This document shows, one piece after another, positions 25,426 through 37,257 of a stretch of DNA of 64,000 nucleotides. Origin of the DNA: Ptiloglossa arizonensis (Eukaryota; Arthropoda; Insecta; Hymenoptera; Colletidae). The stretch spans positions 930,001 to 994,000 of the forward strand of contig NW_027478400.1 of assembly GCF_051014685.1 (NCBI RefSeq). The letters are read 5' to 3'. A model generated the notes under the pieces. It saw only the letters and a list, made by a program, of their open reading frames with translations, was not told the origin of the DNA and did not search any database. The translations under genes and the position numbers were made by a program. Numbering within the stretch: the first letter of the stretch is position 1; every line of letters begins with the position of its first letter.

Positions 25426-27770
25426 TTCGTCATTTCGTTCGCGAGATATGGGAGTTTGAAGTTAAGGAATGCTTGAGAAACCATCAAAATTTTCGCAAGT
25501 CTGATACTCGAAACCAATAACTACAAAGGCCTAAGGGAAAAATGCACATACCTTTGTAATCGGGCGAGTTTCCACTTTCAGATGCAACAGGAATTTCTCG
25601 AGTCCGTCATTCTGTTCGCGAGACATGGGAGTTTGAAGTTAAGGAATGCTTGAGAAACCATCAGAATTTTCGCAATTCTGATACTCGAAACCAATAACTG
25701 GAATGGCCTAGGGGAGAACTACACACACCCTTGTAATCGTGCGAGTTTCTACTTTCAGATGCAACAGGAATTTCTCGAGTTCGTCAATCCGTTCGCGAGA
25801 AATGGGAGTTTGAAGTTAAGGAATGGTCGAGAAACCAACCAAATTTTCGCAATTCTGATGCTAGAAACCAATAACTACAATGGCCTAGGGGAAAATACAC
25901 ATACCGTTGTAATCGGGCGAGTTTCTGCTTTCAGATGCAACAGGAATTTCTCGAGATCGTCAATCCGTTCGCGAGATATGGGAGTTTGAAGTTAAGGAAT
26001 GCTTGAGAAACAATCAAAATTTTCGCAAGTCTGATACTCGAAACCAAAAACTGGAATGGCCTAGGGGAAAAGTACACAAACCATTGTAATCGCGCGAGAT
26101 TCTACTTTCAGATGCAACAGGAATTAATGGAGTTCGTCAATCCGCTCGCGAGATATGGGAGTTTGAAGTTAAGGAATGGTTGAGAAACCATCAAAATTTT
26201 CGCAAGTCTGATACTCGAAACCAATAACTACAAAAGTCTAGGTGAAAAACACACGTATCTTTGTAATCGGGCGAGTTTCCACTTTCAGATGCAACAGGAA
26301 TTTCTCGAGTTCGTCAATCCGTTCACGAGATATGGGAGTTTGAAGTTAAGGAATGCTTGAGAAACAATCAAAATTTTCGCAAGTCTGATACTCGAAACCA
26401 ATAACTGGAATGGCCTAGGGTAAAAGTACACACACCCTTGTAATCGTGCGAGTTTCTACTTTCAGATGCAACAGGAATTTCTCGTGTCCGTCATTCCGTT
26501 CGCGAGATATGGGAGTTTGAAGTTAAGGAATGGTTGAGAAACCATCAAAATTTTCGCAAGTCTGATACTCGAAACCAATAACTACAAAAGTCTAGGTGAA
26601 AAACACACATATCTTTGTAATCGGGCGAGTTTGTACTTTCAGATGCAACGGGAATTTCTCGAGTTCGTCAATCCGTTCGCGAGATATGGGAGTTTGAAGT
26701 TAAGAAATGCTTGAGAAACCATCCAAATTTTCGCAAGTCTGATACTCGAAACCAATAACTACAAAAGTCTAGGTGAAAAACACACATATCTTTGTAATCG
26801 GGCGAGTTTGTACTTTCAGATGCAACGGGAATTTCTCGAGTTCGTCAATCCGTTCGCCAGATATGGTTGTTTGAAGTTAAGGAATGCTTGAGAAACCATC
26901 AAAATTTTCGAAAGTCTGATACTCGAAACCAATAACTACAAAGGCCTAGGGGAAAAATACACATACCTTTGTAATCGGACGAGTTCCCACTTTCAGACGC
27001 AACAGGAATTTCTCGAGTTCGTCAATCCGTTCACGAGATATGGGAGTTTGAAGTTAAGGAATGGTTGAGAAACCATCGAAATTTTCGCAATTCTGATGCT
27101 AGAAACGAATAACTGGAATGGCCTAGGGGCAAAGTACACACACCATTCTAATGGGGCGAGTCTCTACTTTTAGATGCAACAGGAATTTCTTGAGTTCGTC
27201 ATTCCGTTCGCGAGATATGGGAGTTTGAAGTTAAGGAATGCTTGAGAAACCATCAAAATTTTCGCAAGTCTGATACTCGAAACCAATAACTACAAAGGCC
27301 TAAGGGAAAAATGCACATACCTTTGTAATCGGGCGAGTTTCCACTTTCAGATGGAACAGGAATTTCTCGAGTCCGTCATTCCGTTCGCGAGACATGGGAG
27401 TTTGAAGTTAAGGAATGCTTGAGAAACCATCAGAATTTTCGCAATTCTGATACTCGAAACCAATAACTGGAATGGCCTAGGGGAAAAGTACACACACCCT
27501 TGTAATCGTGCGAGATTCTACTTTCAGGTGCAACAGGAATTAATGGAGTTCGTCAATCCGCTCGCGAGATATGGGAGTTTGAAGTTAAGGAATGGTTGAG
27601 AAACCATCAAAATTTTCGCAAGTCTGATACTCGAAACCAATAACTACAAAAGTCTAGGTGAAAAACACACATATCTTTGTAATCGGGCGAGTTTGTACTT
27701 TCAGATGCAACGGGAATTTCTCGAGTTCGTCAATCCGTACACGAGATATGGGAGTTTGAAGTTAAGGAAT

Positions 27771-28972
27771 GGTTGAGAAACCATCGAAATTTTCGCAATT
27801 CTGATGCTAGAAACGAATAACTGGAAGGCCTAGGGGCAAAGTACACACACCATTCTAATCGGGCAAGTCTCTACTTTCAGATGCAACAGGAATTTCTCGA
27901 GTTCGTCAATCCGTTCGCGAGATATGGGAGTTTGAAGTTAAGGAATGTTTGAGAAACCATCGAAATTTTCGCAATTCTGATGCTAGAAACGAATAACTGG
28001 AATGGCCTAGGGGCAAAGTACACACACCATTCTAATCGGGCGAGTTTCCACTTTCAGATGCAACAGGAATTTTTCGAGTTCGTCATTTCGTTCGCGAGAT
28101 ATGGGAGTTTGAAGTTAAGGAATGCTTGACAAACCACCAAAATTTTGGAAAGTCTGATACTCGAAACCAATAACTACAGAGGCCTAGAGGAAAAATGCAC
28201 ATACCTTTGTAATCGGGCGAGTTTCCACTTTCAGATGCAACAGGAATTTCTCGAGTCCGTCATTCCGTTCGCGAGACATGGGAGTTTGAAGTTAAGGAAT
28301 GCTTGATAAACCATCAGAATTTTCGCAATTCTGATGCTAGAAACGAATAGCTGGAATGGCCTAGGGGAAAAGTACACACACCATTGTAATTGGGCGAGTT
28401 TCTACTTTCAGATGCAAGAGGAATTTCTCGAGATCTTCATTCCGTTCGCGAGAAATGGGAGTTTGAAATTAAGGAATGTTTGGGAAACCATCAAAATTTT
28501 CGCTGGTCTGATACTCGAAACTAATAACTGGAATGTCCTAGGGGAAAGGTACACACACCATTGTAATCGGGCAAGTTTCTGCTTTCAGATGCAATATGGG
28601 AGTTTGAAATTAAGGAATGGTTGAGAAACCATCGAGATTTTCGAAATTCTGATGCTAGAAACCAATAACTACAATGGCCTAGGGGAAAAGTACACACACC
28701 ATTGTAATCGGGCGAGATTCTACTTTCAGATGCAACAGGAATTAATGGAGTTCGTCAATCCGCTCGCGAGATATGGGAGTTTGAAGTTAAGGAATGGTTG
28801 AGAAACCATCAAAATTTTCGCAAGTCTGAAACACGAAACCAATAACTACAAAAGTCTAGGTGAAAAACACACATATCTTTGTAATCGGGCTAGTTTCTAC
28901 TTTCAGATGCAACTGGAATTTCTCGAGTTCGTCAATCCGTTCACGAGATATGGGAGTTTGAAGTTAAGGAAT
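27771..28972. repeat. 7-monomer HOR unit 1 of block copy 2
   Basis: Equivalent of 22537-23738 at +5234; palindrome at 28137-28148 and 36-bp deletion at about 28597. It is preceded by the private CCGTACACG variant. Confidence 0.9.
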
Positions 28973-30174
28973 GGTTGAGAAACCATCGAAATTTTCGCAA
29001 TTCTGATGCTAGAAACGAATAACTGGAAGGCCTAGGGGCAAAGTACACACACCATTCTAATCGGGCAAGTCTCTACTTTCAGATGCAACAGGAATTTCTC
29101 GAGTTCGTCAATCCGTTCGCGAGATATGGGAGTTTGAAGTTAAGGAATGTTTGAGAAACCATCGAAATTTTCGCAATTCTGATGCTAGAAACGAATAACT
29201 GGAATGGCCTAGGGGCAAAGTACACACACCATTCTAATCGGGCGAGTTTCCACTTTCAGATGCAACAGGAATTTTTCGAGTTCGTCATTTCGTTCGCGAG
29301 ATATGGGAGTTTGAAGTTAAGGAATGCTTGACAAACCACCAAAATTTTGGAAAGTCTGATACTCGAAACCAATAACTACAGAGGCCTAGAGGAAAAATGC
29401 ACATACCTTTGTAATCGGGCGAGTTTCCACTTTCAGATGCAACAGGAATTTCTCGAGTCCGTCATTCCGTTCGCGAGACATGGGAGTTTGAAGTTAAGGA
29501 ATGCTTGATAAACCATCAGAATTTTCGCAATTCTGATGCTAGAAACGAATAGCTGGAATGGCCTAGGGGAAAAGTACACACACCATTGTAATTGGGCGAG
29601 TTTCTACTTTCAGATGCAAGAGGAATTTCTCGAGATCTTCATTCCGTTCGCGAGAAATGGGAGTTTGAAATTAAGGAATGTTTGGGAAACCATCAAAATT
29701 TTCGCTGGTCTGATACTCGAAACTAATAACTGGAATGTCCTAGGGGAAAGGTACACACACCATTGTAATCGGGCAAGTTTCTGCTTTCAGATGCAATATG
29801 GGAGTTTGAAATTAAGGAATGGTTGAGAAACCATCGAGATTTTCGAAATTCTGATGCTAGAAACCAATAACTACAATGGCCTAGGGGAAAAGTACACACA
29901 CCATTGTAATCGGGCGAGATTCTACTTTCAGATGCAACAGGAATTAATGGAGTTCGTCAATCCGCTCGCGAGATATGGGAGTTTGAAGTTAAGGAATGGT
30001 TGAGAAACCATCAAAATTTTCGCAAGTCTGAAACACGAAACCAATAACTACAAAAGTCTAGGTGAAAAACACACATATCTTTGTAATCGGGCTAGTTTCT
30101 ACTTTCAGATGCAACTGGAATTTCTCGAGTTCGTCAATCCGTTCACGAGATATGGGAGTTTGAAGTTAAGGAAT
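28973..30174. repeat. 7-monomer HOR unit 2 of block copy 2
   Basis: Equivalent of 23739-24940 at +5234; palindrome at 29339-29350 and 36-bp deletion at about 29799. Confidence 0.9.
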
Positions 30175-31553
30175 GGTTGAGAAACCATCGAAATTTTCGC
30201 AATTCTGATGCTAGAAACGAATAACTGGAAGGCCTAGGGGCAAAGTACACACACCATTCTAATCGGGCAAGTCTCTACTTTCAGATGCAACAGGAATTTC
30301 TCGAGTTCGTCAATCCGTTCGCGAGATATGGGAGTTTGAAGTTAAGGAATGATTGAGAAACCATCGAAATTTTCGCAATTCTGATGCTAGAAACGAATAA
30401 CTGGAATGGCCTAGGGGCAAAGTACACACACCATTCTAATCGGGCGAGTTTCCACTTTCAGATGCAACAGGAATTTTTCGAGTTCGTCATTTCGTTCGCG
30501 AGATATGGGAGTTTGAAGTTAAGGAATGCTTGACAAACCACCAAAATTTTGGAAAGTCTGATACTCGAAACCAATAACTACAGAGGCCTAGAGGAAAAAT
30601 GCACATACCTTTGTAATCGGGCGAGTTTCCACTTTCAGATGCAACAGGAATTTCTCGAGTTCGTCATTTCGTTCGCGAGATATGGGAGTTTGAAGTTAAG
30701 GAATGCTTGAGAAACCATCAAAATTTTCGCAAGTCTGATACTCGAAACCAATAACTACAAAGGCCTAAGGGAAAAATGCACATACCTTTGTAATCGGGCG
30801 AGTTTCCACTTTCAGATGCAACAGGAATTTCTCGAGTCCGTCATTCCGTTCGCGAGACATGGGAGTTTGAAGTTAAGGAATGCTTGATAAACCATCAGAG
30901 TTTTCGCAATTCTGATGCTAGAAACGAATAGCTGGAATGGCCTAGGGGAAAAGTACACACACCATTGTAATTGGGCGAGTTTCTACTTTCAGATGCAAGA
31001 GGAATTTCTCGAGATCTTCATTCCGTTCGCGAGAAATGGGAGTTTGAAATTAAGGAATGTTTGGGAAACCATCAAAATTTTCGCTGGTCTGATACTCGAA
31101 ACTAATAACTGGAATGTCCTAGGGGAAAGGTACACACACCATTGTAATCGGGCAAGTTTCTGCTTTCAGATGCAATATGGGAGTTTGAAATTAAGGAATG
31201 GTTGAGAAACCATCGAGATTTTCGAAATTCTGATGCTAGAAACCAATAACTACAATGGCCTAGGGGAAAAGTACACACACCATTGTAATCGGGCGAGATT
31301 CTACTTTCAGATGCAACAGGAATTAATGGAGTTCGTCAATCCGCTCGCGAGATATGGGAGTTTGAAGTTAAGGAATGGTTGAGAAACCATCAAAATTTTC
31401 GCAAGTCTGAAACACGAAACCAATAACTACAAAAGTCTAGGTGAAAAACACACATATCTTTGTAATCGGGCTAGTTTCTACTTTCAGATGCAACTGGAAT
31501 TTCTCGAGTGCGTCAATCCGTTCGCGAGATATGGGAGTTTGAAATTAAGGAAT
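30175..31553. repeat. 8-monomer HOR unit closing the central domain (1379 bp)
   Basis: Starts like the third 7-mer (palindrome at 30541-30552) but contains the extra GCTTGAGAAACC/CCTAAGGG monomer and the 36-bp deletion at about 31178, so it equals the 1379-bp unit at 13196-14574 in length and monomer order. It ends with GCGTCAATCC and GTTTGAG like that isolated unit. The array of 7-mers is thus bounded by 8-mers. Confidence 0.87.
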
Positions 31554-32450
31554 GTTTGAGAAACCATGAAAATTTTCGCTGGTCTGATACTCGAAACCAA
31601 TAACTGGAATGTCCTAGGGGAAAAGTACACACACCATTGTAATCGGGCGAGTTTCTGCAATCAGATGCAACAGGAATTTCTCGAGTTCGTCAATCCGTTC
31701 GTGAGATATGGGAGTTTGAAATTAAGGAATGGTTGAGAAACCATCAAGATTTTCGCAATTCTGATGCTAGAAACGAATAACTGGAATGGCCTAGGGGAAA
31801 AGTACACACACAACTGTAATCGGGCGAGTTTCTGCTTTCAGATGCAACAGGAATTTCTCGAGTTCGGCAATCCGTTCGCGAGATATGGGAGTTTGAAGTT
31901 AAGGAATGGTTGAGAAACCATCAGAATTTTAGCAATTCTGATACTCGAAACCAATAACTGGAATGGCCTAGGGGAAAAGTACACACACCCTTGTAATCGT
32001 GCGAGTTTCTACTTTCAGATGCAACAGGAATTTCTCGAGTTCGTCATTCCGTTCGCAAGATATGGGAGTTTGAAGATACGGAATGGTTGAGAAACCATCA
32101 AAATTTTCGCAAGTCTGATACTCGAAACCAATAACTACCTTGGCCCAGGGGAAACACACACATACCGTTGTAATTGGGAGAGTTTCTACTTTCGGATGCA
32201 ACAGGAATTTCTTGAGTTCGTCAATCCGTTCGCGAGATATGGGAGTTTGAAGTTAAGGAATGGTTGGGAAACCCTCAAAATTTTAGCAAGTCTGATACTC
32301 GAAACCAATAACTACAAGGGCCTAGGGGAAAAACACACACATCTTTGTAATCGGGCGAGATTCTACTGTCAGATGCAACAGGAATTTCTCGATTTCGTCA
32401 ATCCGTTCGCGAGGCATGGGAGTTTGAAGTTAAGGAATGCTTGAGAAACT
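31554..32450. repeat. Transition monomers, partly copied from 9.1-9.84 kb
   Basis: After two monomers continuing from the 8-mer, the segment from about 31740 to 32450 matches about 9136-9846 at +22604, including GGGAAACACACACATACC and the TGGGAAACCCTC monomer. This places left-domain sequence on the right flank of the central HOR domain. Confidence 0.85.
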
Positions 32451-33322
32451 ATCAAAATTTTCGCTGGTCTGATACACGAAACCAATAACTACAAAGGCCT
32501 AGGGGAAAAATGCACATACCTTTGTAATCGGGCGAGTTTCCAGTTTCAGATGCAACAGGAATTTCTCGAGTTCGTCATGCCGTTCGCGATATATGGGAGT
32601 TCGAAGTTAAGGAATGGTTGAGAAACCATCAAGATTTTCGCAATTCTGATGCTAGAAACGAATAACTGGAATGGCCTAGGGGAAAAGTACACACACCCTT
32701 GTAATCGTGCGAGTTTCTACTTTCAGATGCAACAGGAATTTCTCGAGTTCGTCATTCCGTTCGCAAGATATGGGAGTTTGAAGTTAAGGAATGCTTGAGA
32801 AACCATCAAAATTGTCGAAAGTCTGATACTCGAAACCAATAACTACAAAGGGCTGGGGGAAAAATACACATACCGTTGTAATCGGGAGAGTTTCTACTTT
32901 CACATGCAACTGGAATTTCTCGAGTCCTTCAATCCGTTCGCGAGAAATGGGAGTTTGAAGTTAAGGAGTGGTTGAGAAACCATCAAGATTTTCGCAATTC
33001 TGATGCTTGAAACGAATAACTGGAATAGCCTAGGGGAAAAGTACACACACCATTGTAATTGGGCGAGTTTCTAGTTTCAGATGCAACAGGAATTTCTCGA
33101 GATCGTCATTCCGTTCGCGAAATATGGGAGTTTGAAGTTAAGGAATGCTTGAGTAACCATCAAAATTTTCGCTGGTCTGATACTCGAAAACAATAACTGG
33201 AATGACCTAGGGGAAAAGTACACACACCATTGTAATCGGGCGATTTTCTGCTTCCAGGTGCAACAGGAATTTCTCGTGTTCGTAAACCGTTCGCGAGATA
33301 TGGGAGTTTGAAGTTAAGGAAT

Positions 33323-33676
33323 GCTTGAGAAACCATCAAAATTTTCGAAAGTCTTGAACTCCAAACCAATAACTACAATGGCCCAGGGGAAATATACACA
33401 TACCGTTGTAATTGGAAGAGTTTCTACTTTCAGATGCAACAGGAATTTCTCGTGTTCGTCAATCCGTTCGCGAGATATGGGAGTTTGAAGTTAAGGAATG
33501 CTTGAGAAGCCATCAAAATTTTCGAAAGTCTTGAACTCCAAACCAATAACTACAATGGCCCAGGGGAAATATACACATACCGTTGTAATTGGAAGAGTTT
33601 CTGCTTTCAGGTGCAACAGGAATTTCTCGAGTTCGTCAATCCGTTCGCGAGATATGGCAGTTTGAATTTAAGGAAT
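33323..33676. repeat. Adjacent monomer duplication
   Basis: Two neighbouring monomers share rare variants (AAGTCTTGAACTCC, GGGGAAATATACACATACCG, TTGGAAGAGTTTCT) at exactly 177 bases, showing a recent single-monomer duplication in otherwise divergent sequence. Confidence 0.8.
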
Positions 33677-35384
33677 GCTTGAGAAACCATCAAAATTTTC
33701 GCTGGTCTAATACTCGAAACCAATAACTGGAATGACCTAGGGTAAAAGTACACACACCCTTGTAATCGTGCGAGTTTCTACTTTCAGATGCAACAGGAAT
33801 TTCTCGAGTTCGTCAATCCGTTCGCAAGATATGGGAGTTTGAAGTTAAGGAATGGTTGAGAAACCATCAAAATTTTCGCTGGTCTGATACTCGAAACCAA
33901 TAACTACAAAGGCCTAGGGGAAAAATGCACATACCTTTGTAATCGGGCGAGTTTCCAGTTTCAGATGCAACAGGAATTTCTCGAGTTCGTCATGCCGTTC
34001 GCGATATATGGGAGTTCGAAGTTAAGGAATGTTTGAGAAACCATCAGAATTTTAGCAATTCTGATACTCGAAACCAATAACTGGAATGGCCTAGGGGAAA
34101 AGTACACACACCCTTGTAATCGTGCGAGTTTCTACTTTCAGATGCAACAGGAATTTCTCGAGTTCGTCATTCCGTTCGCAAGATATGGGAGTTTGAAGTT
34201 AAGGAATGGTTGAGAAACCATCAAAGTTTTCGCAAGTCTGATACTTGAAACCAATAACTCCTATGGCCTATCGCAAAAATGCACATACCGTTGTAATCGG
34301 GCGAGTTTCTGCTTTCAGATGCAACAGGAATTTCCCGAGTTCGTCAATCCGTTCGCGAGATATGGGAGTTTGAAGTTAAGGAATGCTTGAGAAACCATCA
34401 AAATTTTCGAAAGTCTGATACTCGAAACCAATAACTACAAAGGGCTGGGGGAAAAATACACATACCGTTGTAATCGGGAGAGTTTCTACTTTCACATGCA
34501 ACTGGAATTTCTCGAGTCCTTCAATCCGTTCGCGAGAAATGGGAGTTTGAAGTTAAGGAATGGTTGAGAAACCATCAAGATTTTCGCAATTCTGATGCTT
34601 GAAACGAATAACTGGAATGGCCTAGGGGAAAAGTACACACACCATTGTAATTGTTCGAGTCTCTACTTTCAGATGCAACAGGAACTTCTCGAGATCATCA
34701 TTCCATTTGCGAGATATGGCAGTTTGAATTTAAGGAATGCTTGAGAAACCATCAAAATTTTCGCTGGTCTAATACTCGAAACCAATAACTGGAATGACCT
34801 AGGGTAAAAGTACACACACCATTGTAATCGGGCGAGTTTCTGCTTTCAGATGCAACAGGAATTTCACGAGTTCGTCAATCCGTACACGAGATATGGGAGT
34901 TTGAAGTTAAGGAATGCTTGGGAAACCATCGAAATTTTCGCAAGTCTGATACTCGAAACCAATAACTACAGAGGCCTAGGGGAAAAATGCACATACCTTT
35001 GTAATCGGGCGAGTTTCCAGTTTCAGATGCAACAGGAATTTCTCGAGTTCGTCATCCCGTTCGCGAGATATGGGAGTTCGAAGTTAAGGAATGTTTGGGA
35101 AACCCTCAAAATATTTGCAAGTCTGATACTCGAAACCAATAACTACAAAGGCCTAGGGGAAAAACACACATATCTTTGTAATCGGGCGAGTTTCTAATTT
35201 CAGATGCAACAGGAATTTCTCGAGTTCGTCAATCCGTTCGCGGGATATGGGACTTTGAATTTAAGGAACGGTTGAGAAACCATCAAAATTTTCGCTGGTC
35301 TGATACTCGAAACCAATATGTGGAATGGCCTAGGAGAAAAATACACATACCGTTGTAACCGGGCGACTTTCTACTTTCACATGC

Positions 35385-36018
35385 AACAGGAATTTCTCGA
35401 GTTCGTCAATCCGTTCGCGGGATATGGGACTTTGAAGTTAAGGAACGGTTGAGAAACCATCAAAATTTTCGCTGATCTGATACTCGAAACAAATAACTGG
35501 AATGGCCTAGGGGAAAAGTACACATACCATTGTAATCGGGCGAGATTCTACTTTCAGATGCAACAGGAATTTCTCGAGTTCGTCAATGCGTTCGCGAGAA
35601 ATGGGAGTTTTAAGTTAAGGAATGGTTGAGCAACCATCAAAATTTTCGCAAGTCTGATACTCGAAACCAATAACTACAATGGCCTAGGGGAAAAATACAC
35701 ATACCGTTGTAATCGGGCGAGATTCTACTTTCACATGCAACAGGAATTTCTCGAGTTCGTTAATGCGTTCGCGAGATATGGGAGTTTGAAGTTAATCAAT
35801 GGTTGAGAAATCATCCAAATTTTCGCTGATCTGATACTCGAAACAAATAACTTGAATGGCCTAGGGGAAAAGTACACATACCATTGTAATCGGGCGAATT
35901 TCTACTTTCAGATGCAACAGGAATTTCTCGAGTTCGTTAATGCGTTCGCGAGAAATGGGAGTTTGAAGTTAAGGAATGGTTGAGAAACCATCAAAATTGT
36001 CGCAAGTCTGAAACCCGA
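35385..36018. repeat. 7-monomer-spaced duplication, copy 1
   Basis: About 634 bp recurring at 36624-37257 at an offset of 1239, exactly 7 x 177. Both carry CGCGGGATATGGGACTTTG, TGATCTGATACTCG, GTCAATGCG or GTTAATGCG and AAAATTGTCGC. There are many substitutions between copies, so this duplication is older than those in the other domains. Confidence 0.8.
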
Positions 36019-36623
36019 ATCCAATAACTACTATGGCCTAGGGCAAAAATGCACATACCGTTGTAATCGGGCGAGATTCTACTTTCACATGCAATAGGAA
36101 ATTCTCGAGTTCGTCAATCCGTTCGCGAGATATGGGAGTTTGAAGTTAAGGAATGATTGAGAAACCATCAAAATTTTCGCAAGTCTGATACTCGAAACCA
36201 ATAACTGGAATGGCCTTGGGGAAAAGTACACACACCATTGTAATCGTGCGAGTTTCTACTTTCAGATGCAACAGGAATTTCTCGAGTTCGTCAATCCGTT
36301 CGCGAGATATGGGGGTTTGAAGTTAAGGAATGGTTGAGAAACCATCAAAATTTTCGCTGGTTTGATACTCGAAACCAATAACTGGAATGGCCTAGGGGAA
36401 AAGTACACACACCATTGTAATCGGGCGAGTTTCTACTTTCCGATACAACAGGAATTTCTCGAGTTCGTCAATCCGTTCGCGAGTTATGGGAGTTTGAAGT
36501 TAAGGAATTGTTAAGGAACCATCAAAATTTTCGCAAGTCTGATACTCGAAACCAATAACTACAAAGGTCTAGGGGGAAAACACACACATCTTTGTAATCG
36601 GGCGAGTTTCTACTTTCAGGTGC

Positions 36624-37257
36624 AACAGGAATTTCTCGAGTTCGTCAATCCGTTCGCGGGATATGGGACTTTGAAGTTAAGGAACGGTTGAGAAACCATC
36701 AAAATTTTCGGTGATCTGATACTCGAAACAAATAACTGGAATGGCCTAGGGGAAAAGTACACATACCATTGTAATCGGGCGAGATTCTACTTTCAGATGC
36801 AACAGGAATTTCTCGAGTTCGTCAATGCGTTCGCGAGAAATGGGAGTTTGAAGTTAAGGAATGGTTGAGAAACCATCAAAATTTTCGCTAGTCTGATACT
36901 CGAAACCAATAACTACAATGGCCTAGGGGAAAAATACACATACCGTTGTACTCGGGCGAGATTCTACTTTCACATGCAACAGGAATTTCTCGAGTTCGTC
37001 AATGCGTTCGCGAGATATGGGTGTTTGGATTTAATCAATGGTTGAGAAATCATCCAAATTTTCGCTGATCTGATACTCGAAACAAATAACTGGAATGACC
37101 TAGGGGAAAAGTACACATACCATTGTAATCGGGCGAGTTTCTACTTTCAGATGCAACAGGAATTTCTCGAGTTCGTCAATGCGTTCGCGAGAAATGGGAG
37201 TTTGAAGTTAAGGAATGGTTGAGAAACCATCAAAATTGTCGCAAGTCTGAAACCCGA
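36624..37257. repeat. 7-monomer-spaced duplication, copy 2
   Basis: Second copy of 35385-36018. Private changes include GGTGATCTG (36710) and GTGTTTGGATTTAATC (about 37021). Beyond 37257 the copies part at CCCGAAACC/CCCGAATCC. Confidence 0.8.

Larger units (their letters stand above)
20040..25440. repeat. Large HOR block, copy 1 (~5.4 kb)
   Basis: This block is followed directly by a second copy. The offset is 5411 on the left (rare CATTCTGTTCGCG at 20201 against 25612) and 5234 further right (13 further landmarks, e.g. 22116/27350, 23100/28334, 25117/30351). The 177-base change is explained by loss of one monomer in copy 2 at about 26280. The block holds about 14 mixed monomers, then two complete 1202-bp 7-mers and a truncated third. 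Sequence is nearly identical between copies. The left edge is about 20000-20040 (AGAAATTTC/AGGAATTTC). Confidence 0.88.
25450..30874. repeat. Large HOR block, copy 2 (~5.4 kb span)
   Basis: Tandem copy of 20040-25440. It lacks one monomer at about 26280, where ACGTATCTTTGTAATCGG joins directly to a TTTCCACTTTCAG monomer. At 30860-30900 the copy departs from the expected GAGAAACC to GATAAACC and runs on into an 8-monomer unit rather than a third block. Small private changes (for example CAAAAACTGG at 26047, CCGTACACG at 27737) distinguish it from copy 1, so the two copies are not a simple sequence collapse or identical artefact. Confidence 0.88.
12022..32450. repeat. Central domain: 7/8-monomer HOR inside a duplicated ~5.3-kb block
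   Basis: This domain is organised around an 8-monomer unit at 13196-14574, its 7-monomer derivative of 1202 bp, and a tandemly duplicated large block. Diagnostic marks are monomers with a 36-bp deletion (ATGCAATATGGGAG), a monomer with a 12-bp palindrome CCAAAATTTTGG, and a monomer with a one-base deletion (CTGGAAGGCC). The interval 14575-20030 is a mosaic of segments also seen in the left domain. No non-satellite sequence was seen. Confidence 0.9.

Noticed and set aside
20040..30874. The 5.2-5.4-kb tandem copies as an assembly artefact
   Set aside because: The copies differ by one whole monomer at about 26280 and by private substitutions (26047, 27737, 23269), and end differently, so simple duplication of one contig is unlikely. 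Only spanning reads can settle it.
34850..35197. Open reading frames of 62-115 codons on both strands, this being the longest
   Set aside because: They are the same few peptides repeated because the monomer is 59 codons long. Frames open only where a monomer has lost its TGA (plus strand) or has a changed CCTAGG or similar (minus strand). Single-base deletions in other copies break the frame, and there is no recognisable domain, so I list none as CDS.
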